Part shown: piece by piece, positions 1-5,729 of the stretch
Layout: each line of letters begins with the position of its first letter
Position numbering within the stretch: the stretch's first letter is position 1
Program-made: the position numbers and the translations under genes
Assembly: GCA_964362625.1 (NCBI GenBank)
Contig: CAYIFA010000012.1
Location: 1 to 20,462 of the forward strand
Length of the DNA: 20,462 nt
From: CAYIFA01 sp964362625
GTDB taxonomy: Bacteria; Patescibacteriota; Minisyncoccia; 1-14-0-10-42-19
Direction: 5' to 3'
Notes under the pieces: model-generated
Told to the model about the DNA's origin: nothing
The model's input: the letters and a program-made list of their open reading frames with translations, nothing else
The model's database searches: none

Positions 1-39
1 GGAAAATTCAGTCGGGTCGCTTAAAATTTTAAAAAAGAA

Positions 40-1584
40 ATGAAGTATTTGGTTTTCCTGAAAATTATTGCCGGACTCACGATTTTTTCGGGGTTTTTAT
101 ACGTAAGCATTGTTACCGAAGATCCGGACATTTGGTGGCACATTAAAGTTGGCGAAGGGGAAGTTGCAAGTTGGACGATCCCGCGTCTTGATGAATACAG
201 TTTTAGCATGGCGGGACACGCTTGGGTGGATCACGAGTGGCTGGTGGATGCTTGGCTCTGGTGGATGCATATTCAAAACTTATGGTGGCTAGGCGCCGCC
301 TTATTTTCAATGTTGGCATTTACGCCGTTTTTATTCTGGATATCAGAGACCCGCTCTGTGCTTGGCCTTGCGCTGATAATGACTGCCGCGACTTTTATGC
401 TCCATCTCGTAGGCATCCGGCCGCAAATGATATCAGTCGCGCTGTTCTTTGCTGTTTTTATGATAATTCGCGTAAGATTCGAAAGGGGCCGGGATTATTT
501 TTTGATTTTCCCTCCGCTTTTTCTTATTTGGGCGAATTTGCACGGCGGATTCGCGATGGGCTTGGCGTTTTTGGGTATTATTGTTTTTACTCACCACGCT
601 TATTTATTTTTTGGCAAGAAAATCTTTGATTCGCGAATAGCGATTCGCGATTTGGCAATACTTGTCGTTTCCGCCCTTGCGGTTTTAATTAATCCATATG
701 GCGTTGGTCTTTATCAAGAACTTTACCGAGTATTTTTGTCGTCGGATACCACAAAATATATCGGCGAATGGCAGCCGGCGCTTTCAACTTATATTTTTTC
801 CGTTGTAATTTTTGTCAGTGTTTTTACCGTGCTCGGGCTTTCCGGAATTTTTAGGAAAAGCTACCCCGCGCCGCTTTTTTGGGGGGCTACGGTGATGCTT
901 GCGGCATTTTTAAAATCCGTGCGCCACGGGCCGTTGTTTTTGATATCAGCCATGCCGTTTATGATTGCTGGTGCCGAAAAACTAACCGATTTAGTAAACA
1001 GATTTGATAATCAGGCGGCAAAGAAGCGCGCCAGCGTCACAATACTTATTCTCGTGTCAGCCGCCTTCGCAACTTTTGGCTACAGAATCTATGAAGTTGA
1101 AAATTATCCGTATCCGGTTCGCGCGGTGGAGTTTTTGAAAAACGAACAAAATCAAGGCCGGCAAATCCGCCTATTTAACGACTATGGCTGGGGCGGGTAT
1201 TTGATCTATCACGCGCCGGAAATAAAAGTTTTTATTGACGGCCGCATGCCGCACTGGGCGGACAGAAACGCCAATGGCGCGATGAAAGATTATGTTAAAG
1301 TATATTTTGCGGGCGATGAAAACTCCTGGAAAGAAGTTTTCGCGAAGTATCAAATTAGCGCGGTATTAACGGCAGGTAACGCCTCCAAAACCGGCTTTCG
1401 CCAAAAATTGCGAAAGCGATTTTTGGAGAGCGCGATTATTCAGAGGTTTTACAACTTTATCGTAAAAGAAGAGGCAATAAGCATAAGGCAGTCATTGTTG
1501 GGTAATGGATGGCAGATCGTTTATGAAGATGAAGTTGCGGTTGTTTTGAATTGTTATAGCCCTATTGTCTGCTACGGTAAATAA
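40..1584 (+). CDS. Polytopic membrane protein, GT-C glycosyltransferase-like (function unknown)
   Basis: This 514-residue protein has about ten or more hydrophobic segments over its first ~360 residues, then a soluble C-terminal part of ~150 residues that probably faces outward. Residues 28-39 read DPDIWWHIKVGE, followed by WVDHEWL at 62-68. An acidic residue plus WWH just after the first transmembrane helix resembles the first extracellular loop of GT-C glycosyltransferases and related bacterial membrane proteins. The C-terminal part holds NDYGWGGYLIY and KVFIDGR (about 379-401), a pairing I associate with the same uncharacterised family. The start is fixed by an in-frame TAA at 22-24; ATG 40 is the first start after it. 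A TAAAAT at 22-27 could be a -10 box giving a leader of only about 6 bases. The gene stands alone, convergent with the pilin cluster. A lipid-linked sugar transferase is possible, but no substrate can be assigned. Confidence 0.85.
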   Translation: MKYLVFLKIIAGLTIFSGFLYVSIVTEDPDIWWHIKVGEGEVASWTIPRLDEYSFSMAGHAWVDHEWLVDAWLWWMHIQNLWWLGAALFSMLAFTPFLFWISETRSVLGLALIMTAATFMLHLVGIRPQMISVALFFAVFMIIRVRFERGRDYFLIFPPLFLIWANLHGGFAMGLAFLGIIVFTHHAYLFFGKKIFDSRIAIRDLAILVVSALAVLINPYGVGLYQELYRVFLSSDTTKYIGEWQPALSTYIFSVVIFVSVFTVLGLSGIFRKSYPAPLFWGATVMLAAFLKSVRHGPLFLISAMPFMIAGAEKLTDLVNRFDNQAAKKRASVTILILVSAAFATFGYRIYEVENYPYPVRAVEFLKNEQNQGRQIRLFNDYGWGGYLIYHAPEIKVFIDGRMPHWADRNANGAMKDYVKVYFAGDENSWKEVFAKYQISAVLTAGNASKTGFRQKLRKRFLESAIIQRFYNFIVKEEAISIRQSLLGNGWQIVYEDEVAVVLNCYSPIVCYGK

Positions 1585-1585
1585 G

Positions 1586-1614
1586 AAACAACCCCGGTTT
1601 AACCGGGGTTGTTT
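1586..1614. terminator. Bidirectional intrinsic terminator between convergent genes
   Basis: A perfect 14-base inverted repeat with a one-base centre (AAACAACCCCGGTT at 1586-1599, its complement at 1601-1614) is followed by TTTTGATTTT. It starts two bases after the stop at 1584 and lies before the minus-strand pilin stop at 1637. The GC-rich core flanked by A and T runs suits termination in both directions. Confidence 0.85.
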
Positions 1615-1636
1615 TGATTTTAACTATTTTTTAAAA

Positions 1637-1999
1637 TTATTGCGGTCCTTCCGGGATATCACTTGTGGTATTTGCGCCCGGAAATGTTGCCCCGAGAACT
1701 GCCACCAAACCCCACACGGCCACCATCACAAACAATCCGATAATGCCCCAGAGCATATAAGTTCTACCTTCTTTAATTTTTTCTTCAACGCCGCTGGCAG
1801 TGATGTAAGTGATCACCCCCCATAGGAATATGACCGTGGCGAGAACCATAAGAAGATTAATACCGACTGAAATGATACCAATAAATTGCTGTAGAATATC
1901 GGTGATGTCGCTCGCTGCCGCCACGGCTATAAACGGCAGAATCATTGACGATATAGACACAGTGATCCTTATCAAGTTTATTTTTGTTTTCATATGCAT
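1637..1999 (-). CDS. TrbC/VirB2-like T4SS pilin family protein (array member 6, most distal)
   Basis: This 120-residue protein has an N-terminal export signal ending near AVAAAS (25-30). Two hydrophobic helices follow at about 41-67 and 82-103, joined by a short charged loop TASGVEEKIKEGRT. The layout of signal peptide, helix, short polar hairpin and helix is that of VirB2/TrbC pilins. The helix motif ATVIFLWGVI and the second-helix start YMLWGIIGLF are shared with the other array members. It is the last gene of the cluster, 62 bases after the previous stop, so it may have its own promoter. ATG 1999 and ATG 1993 (MKTKINL) are both possible starts; neither has a Shine-Dalgarno. In the family the mature protein is thought to polymerise or form a membrane conduit; here that is inference. 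Confidence 0.85.
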   Translation of the reverse strand: MHMKTKINLIRITVSISSMILPFIAVAAASDITDILQQFIGIISVGINLLMVLATVIFLWGVITYITASGVEEKIKEGRTYMLWGIIGLFVMVAVWGLVAVLGATFPGANTTSDIPEGPQ

Positions 2000-2061
2000 T
2001 TATTTTATTTTTTCGACCTCGGTTTTATGATAATAGAAATTAAAAAGTGCGGCAAGAAATT

Positions 2062-2301
2062 TTATCCGAAAAATGAAACAAAAAGCACCTGCACCAAACC
2101 CCAAACTGCGACCATAAAAAAGAGGCCGATAATACCCCAGAGCATAAACCAACGGCCTTCGGAGCGGGCTTCTTCGTTGTCGGCATGGGCGATAAATTTA
2201 ATAACACCCCATAAAAATAAGGCAGTGGCTAAAACCATCAGCATTGGGATAATGGCTTTAGCGATTGTTGTTAGATTGGCAAATATTTTCCCGAACGTCA
2301 T
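2062..2301 (-). CDS. Short TrbC/VirB2-like pilin family protein (array member 5)
   Basis: This 79-residue protein has two hydrophobic helices around the loop AHADNEEARSEGR. It keeps the core FLWGVIKFI and WFMLWGIIGLFFMVAVWGLV. It is the shortest of the array and has no clear cleavable signal peptide, so it may stay in the inner membrane. The frame is open upstream to a TTG at 2337. ATG 2301 is preferred because it forms an ATGA overlap with the stop of the preceding pilin, implying translational coupling. Its loop (NEEARSxGR) groups it with the 2298-2630 gene and apart from the EEKIK members. Confidence 0.82.
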   Translation of the reverse strand: MTFGKIFANLTTIAKAIIPMLMVLATALFLWGVIKFIAHADNEEARSEGRWFMLWGIIGLFFMVAVWGLVQVLFVSFFG

Positions 2302-2630
2302 ACTACCGGACAATTGGTTACTCCGAAAGAAGCGCAAAGCACTTTAACGATTGTTATGGCTGAAAGCATAATAAATAATCCGATAATACCCCAAATCATG
2401 TGCCGGCGGCCGGTGGAGCGGGCTTCTTCGTTGTCGCCAGACGCAATCATTTCGACCACCCCCCACAAGAATATCACGGTGGCCACGACGAATAAAAGCG
2501 CAGTGAGAGGAGTTAGTATTTGGTTTTTTATAACAGCCATTATCCCGGTCACTGTTGATGCGGCCCAAACAGAAACAGGCCCGGTAGTTAAGAGCCACAA
2601 AAGAGCTAAAACTATCCGAACCTGCTTCAT
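2298..2630 (-). CDS. TrbC/VirB2-like pilin family protein (array member 4)
   Basis: This 110-residue protein begins MKQVRIVLALLWLLTT, a typical signal peptide with likely cleavage after VWA. Two helices flank the loop IASGDNEEARSTGRR; the first carries VATVIFLWGVVEMI and the second HMIWGIIGLFIML. The C-terminal tail CASFGVTNC contains two cysteines not found in its neighbours, possibly a disulphide outside the membrane. A TTG two codons upstream (2636) is possible, but ATG 2630 is preferred. The stop overlaps the next start as ATGA. The gap to the upstream pilin is about 15 bases, so co-transcription is likely. Confidence 0.84.
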   Translation of the reverse strand: MKQVRIVLALLWLLTTGPVSVWAASTVTGIMAVIKNQILTPLTALLFVVATVIFLWGVVEMIASGDNEEARSTGRRHMIWGIIGLFIMLSAITIVKVLCASFGVTNCPVV

Positions 2631-2645
2631 TGCCAATATTTTAGT

Positions 2646-3005
2646 TTAAATACTTACGCCCGGCGGAATAGTGTTGTTGGTCCCGATTCCGGTTGTAGAA
2701 GCAATAATGTTTACTAATCCCCAAATTGCAATCATGACAAACAGGGCAATAATGCCCCAAAGCATATATGTTCTGCCGGATTTAATCTTTTCTTCCTCAC
2801 CACCAGCAGTAATATATTGAATAACCCCCCATAAGAATATTACCGTCGCCAATATCATGAAGAACGGGATAATGGCGCCTAATATTCCTTTGAAAGTATT
2901 AATCAATCCGTTTACGGTAACTTGCGCTGCCGCGAATAACGGCAACGCCATTAACGTTACGCCTGCGACATTCTTTATCAAATTAACCTGCCGTAATTTT
3001 GTCAT
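2646..3005 (-). CDS. TrbC/VirB2-like T4SS pilin family protein (array member 3)
   Basis: This 119-residue protein has a signal peptide ending at LPLFAAAQ (21-28). Helix 1 (about 41-65) contains ILATVIFLWGVIQYI, a polar hairpin TAGGEEEKIKSGRT follows, and helix 2 (about 80-101) is YMLWGIIALFVMIAIWGLV. The tail IGTNNTIPPG is shared with the next gene upstream. The two proteins are almost identical from AAAQVTVNGL to the end, and the genes share a 60-base exact block, so this is a recent tandem duplicate. The start ATG 3005 lies 2 bases after the stop of the upstream copy. Confidence 0.88.
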   Translation of the reverse strand: MTKLRQVNLIKNVAGVTLMALPLFAAAQVTVNGLINTFKGILGAIIPFFMILATVIFLWGVIQYITAGGEEEKIKSGRTYMLWGIIALFVMIAIWGLVNIIASTTGIGTNNTIPPGVSI

Positions 3006-3304
3006 ATTTATAGCCCTACTCCCGGCGGGATAGTGTTATTGGTTCCGATTCCGGTGGTTGTCGCAATAACATTGACTAACCCCCACACCGCAACCATCAC
3101 AAACAGGCCGATAATACCCCAGAGCATATATGTTCTTCCGGATTTTATTTTCTCTTCTTCTCCCCCGGCAGTAATATATTGGATAACACCCCACAGGAAT
3201 ATAACGGTGGCCAATATCATGAAGAACGGGATGACCGCTCCGAGTATTCCTTTGAAAGTATTAATCAATCCGTTTACGGTAACTTGCGCTGCCGCGAATA
3301 ACGG
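2883..3304. repeat. 60-base exact direct repeat within two adjacent pilin genes
   Basis: Bases 2883-2942 and 3245-3304 are identical over 60 positions, beginning TATTCCTTTGAAAG and ending GCGAATAACGG on the plus strand. Both blocks encode the end of the signal peptide and the start of the mature pilin (AAAQVTVNGLINTFKG). Flanking sequence is similar but has many synonymous changes. Confidence 0.95.
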
Positions 3305-3361
3305 AGCAATCGCTATCGCGATGGCCGCCGCTTTTCTGGTTAATGTTTTTTTTACTTTCAT
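3008..3361 (-). CDS. TrbC/VirB2-like T4SS pilin family protein (array member 2)
   Basis: This 117-residue protein starts with a basic N-terminus (MKVKKTLTRK) and a hydrophobic signal ending AIAPLFAAAQ. It then has the same two-helix body as the downstream copy, with GGEEEKIKSGRT in the hairpin and IGTNNTIPPGVGL at the end. The signal peptides of the two copies differ strongly while the mature parts are nearly identical, which suggests gene conversion or selection on the mature part. An AT-rich 54-base spacer separates it from the upstream 3416-3787 gene, so a promoter may start here. Confidence 0.88.
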   Translation of the reverse strand: MKVKKTLTRKAAAIAIAIAPLFAAAQVTVNGLINTFKGILGAVIPFFMILATVIFLWGVIQYITAGGEEEKIKSGRTYMLWGIIGLFVMVAVWGLVNVIATTTGIGTNNTIPPGVGL

Positions 3362-3415
3362 AATTTATTATTGTTTTTACGACCTTTCAATTATAAATAT
3401 AATTATAATAATTAA
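3362..3415 (-). promoter_or_regulatory. AT-only spacer, possible promoter for the downstream pilin genes
   Basis: This 54-base gap is almost entirely A and T on the upstream side. On the minus strand it carries two TATAAT hexamers (3407-3402 and 3395-3390), but neither has a convincing -35 box at 16-18 bases. A promoter here would let the tandem pilins be transcribed at a higher level than the gyrA-side genes. AAAGG at 3387-3383 is too far from ATG 3361 for a normal ribosome binding site. Confidence 0.35.
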
Positions 3416-3787
3416 TTATTTTAACGAATCGGCGAACTTCCCGATTGCTTCAACGAGTATTTTCGCGCCGACGATAACCGCCGCGCCGATAATTGTCCAA
3501 AAAAGCATGGCCTTTGCTTTAGTCAGTTGTTCTTCGTTGCCCCGGGCGGTTACGAACATGAAACCGGCAATTACCAGAAAAATTACCATAAAAGGCATTC
3601 CGTAAACCCACAGAAAATCCACTATCGCGGTAAAAAATTGGTTAAGCATTGTGGCGGTAGAAGGATTGCACAAATGCTCGAAAGTACCGGTTTCATTACA
3701 AGAATGGCCTGCATATGCTGAAAAATTCAGCACAAAAACTCCTATTACCAGTATAAAAAATCGCAAAGCTTTAGGCAATATGCGCAT
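3416..3787 (-). CDS. Divergent TrbC/VirB2-like pilin family protein (array member 1)
   Basis: This 123-residue protein has a signal peptide (RFFILVIGVFVLNFSAYA, cleavage before GHSC). A short periplasmic stretch with two cysteines (HSCNETGTFEHLC) follows, then two hydrophobic helices around the loop TARGNEEQLTKAKA. It keeps the pilin layout and the NEE loop signature, but its helices (MPFMVIFLVIAGFMFV, AMLFWTIIGAAVIVGA) differ from the rest of the array. It may play a distinct part such as a minor subunit or base component. Start ATG 3787 lies 2 bases after the stop of the solute-binding gene, so the two are surely in one transcript. Confidence 0.82.
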   Translation of the reverse strand: MRILPKALRFFILVIGVFVLNFSAYAGHSCNETGTFEHLCNPSTATMLNQFFTAIVDFLWVYGMPFMVIFLVIAGFMFVTARGNEEQLTKAKAMLFWTIIGAAVIVGAKILVEAIGKFADSLK

Positions 3788-3789
3788 AT

Positions 3790-5190
3790 TTAATGTGTGA
3801 ATATCTCTTGGCTGTTAATTTTATCAAGTAATGCCTGCAGTTTATTGTTAGCTTTGTTTAACGCTTCTCTTAACAAGTCGCTCCGCGAAAGCGACGAGTT
3901 TACGATTTCAGAAAATATGGCTTCAGTTGCTCGCGGGTCAGGATCCAGCCAGCCGCGAGCTTTTATTGCCGAATGATACATTATACTCGTGATCGGATCA
4001 CCCGGCGGAGAGGCCAGTAGAGAGCGTAGAACCGGAGCATGTCCGAAATCTTTGGCTAGAGCTTCCTGCGTGGTTTGGTCTAACGTCAGATGGCTGATCA
4101 AGCGCATGGCCGAGTTTTTGTTGTCCTGGGGAGCTTGCTTGGAGATAACTAAAATGTTGAGGTGTCCGAAACCGGAAGCAGGAATTGCGGCAAGACCGGG
4201 TCCGGATGAAATTTGCGGAACTTCAGCCACATCAAAATCCAGATGCGGATTTTTGTTAATTATATCGCGGTATTCGGATCCGGGCCCGATATACATGGCG
4301 AGCCTCCCTTGGATAAATGAATCTTCGGCGTTTGGCAAAACCCGCGACCAAGAGTAAGAAGTTTTTCTGGGGTTGGAAAAGTCCGAAAAGAATCGCGCGG
4401 CCGATTCGGCGGCGGGAAGCGACGCCCCCCCTGCCTGGTTAAGGGCGCTCGTGAATTGCGAACGGTTTTGTTCCTCGGAGATTTTAATTTTCGTAATTTC
4501 AACAATCGGGTTTTGCGATTGTAGCATCAAAAGCGCCAAGATATCTTTGGCGGGCTTAATGTTGGCAAACTCGCCTAAAGCGGCGCCAGATTGCAGGATG
4601 TTTCCGGAAGAATCAATTTTTGTAAGCTTTTCGGAAAAGGACACAAATTCCGGCCAGGTCTTAGGTGGAGCCGCGATGGAAGCCGCGCGGAAAAGAGCGC
4701 GGTTCCAATAGAGCACCAGCGGATCAACGGTCAGCGGAAATCCGGCATAGCCCTCGGCCCAGACCAGCAGATCAGCGGCTTCATCCAGGAATTGGTCTCT
4801 AAATGAGCGCTCCGGGTAAGATGCGAGCGGCACGAGATGAATTTTGGACAAGCTAGCCAGTAATTCATTTTCTTTAAGTATCCATAAATCTGGTCCAGTT
4901 CCAGAAGCAAGCGCTTCAGTCACGGCGCCAATATAATTTGGTTCAGAAATATGGCGGTAGTCAACTGCTATGCCGGAATTTTCTTTAAACTTATCAAAGA
5001 TTTTTACGAGAGAAGCGTCAGACGGTGCGGTACCCCAAAGCGAAACGCGAGTAGCCAATCCGATCGGGACTACCGGACCGGGAGCTTGGCGGAAGCCCGG
5101 CAAAACTCCGCCGAAAATCAACACTGCGACGACCGTCACTAATATAAAAAAGGCGATCAAAAAAATTTGTATCGGACCAAGTTTTTGCAT
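3790..5190 (-). CDS. Membrane-anchored extracellular solute-binding protein (family 1-like)
   Basis: This 466-residue protein has one N-terminal hydrophobic segment (about 8-30, IFLIAFFILVTVVAVLIFGG) and no lipobox cysteine, so it is probably an uncleaved membrane-anchored protein. The rest resembles ABC-type sugar-binding proteins: VSLWGTAPSDASLVKIFDKF, then GTGPDLWILKENELL, a substrate-domain stretch LVLYWNRALF, and FIQGRLAMYIGPGSEY. No permease or ATPase for an importer is encoded nearby. The gene lies 11 bases after a methyltransferase gene and 2 bases before a pilin-like gene. It may supply a shared importer encoded elsewhere, or act as a binding or adhesion component of the pilin system; the second is speculative. 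No ribosome binding site is visible. Confidence 0.88.
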   Translation of the reverse strand: MQKLGPIQIFLIAFFILVTVVAVLIFGGVLPGFRQAPGPVVPIGLATRVSLWGTAPSDASLVKIFDKFKENSGIAVDYRHISEPNYIGAVTEALASGTGPDLWILKENELLASLSKIHLVPLASYPERSFRDQFLDEAADLLVWAEGYAGFPLTVDPLVLYWNRALFRAASIAAPPKTWPEFVSFSEKLTKIDSSGNILQSGAALGEFANIKPAKDILALLMLQSQNPIVEITKIKISEEQNRSQFTSALNQAGGASLPAAESAARFFSDFSNPRKTSYSWSRVLPNAEDSFIQGRLAMYIGPGSEYRDIINKNPHLDFDVAEVPQISSGPGLAAIPASGFGHLNILVISKQAPQDNKNSAMRLISHLTLDQTTQEALAKDFGHAPVLRSLLASPPGDPITSIMYHSAIKARGWLDPDPRATEAIFSEIVNSSLSRSDLLREALNKANNKLQALLDKINSQEIFTH

Positions 5191-5201
5191 TTATTTTGGG
5201 T

Positions 5202-5729
5202 TTAGGGTTTTCTAAAAATTAATCCATAATGATGGCTGCCTGCGGAAAATTCTTTTTCCGTCGTAAAACCAGACGAAATGAACAATTCGGCGGCAGTTTC
5301 TTTGCTGACTAGATTTGCGCTTGGTGGCACGGAAATACCGGCCCCTTTTTCCCATTCTACAACCATTACCAATCCTCGCGGTTTCAGAATGCGGTAGGCC
5401 TCGGCGATAAGTTCGGTTTTTTGGTCAACCTGGAAAAGGATATTGGATATGATAACGCGGTCAACGGCCTGGTCTTTGATGCTGGAGCCGTGTAGTTCTT
5501 CAAGGTTGGCGCGTATTGTTTCAATATTCAATAAACGGGCCTGCCTAGATTGCGAGCGGACCACATCAAGCGCTTCTCTCCTTACGTCTAAGGCGTAGAC
5601 TCGGCCGGATGACCCGACGAGCCTAGCAGCCGGAATGCTATAGAATCCGGCGCCGCAGCCGAAGTCGGCGACAATCATGCCTTCGTCGAGATTCAGCTCT
5701 TTAATTATTTCTTCCGGATTTAAAAACAT
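5202..5729 (-). CDS. Class I SAM-dependent methyltransferase
   Basis: This 175-residue protein has a Rossmann methyltransferase fold. Motif I is VADFGCGAG (20-28), the acidic end of strand 2 is VYALDV with Asp48, and motif IV is near VDRVIISNILFQV. The next stretch, ILKPRGLVMVVEW, is typical of UbiE/arsenite-type small-molecule methyltransferases, but the substrate cannot be told. Its ATG follows the gyrA TAG stop with no spacer, so it depends on gyrA transcription and probably on translational coupling. It lacks any visible Shine-Dalgarno. There is no DNA- or RNA-specific extra domain. Confidence 0.9.
   Translation of the reverse strand: MFLNPEEIIKELNLDEGMIVADFGCGAGFYSIPAARLVGSSGRVYALDVRREALDVVRSQSRQARLLNIETIRANLEELHGSSIKDQAVDRVIISNILFQVDQKTELIAEAYRILKPRGLVMVVEWEKGAGISVPPSANLVSKETAAELFISSGFTTEKEFSAGSHHYGLIFRKP

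Noticed and set aside
3033..3605. Long open frame on the plus strand across the pilin genes
   Set aside because: It runs antisense to two well-supported pilin genes, has low-complexity I/T/P/N composition and no family features.
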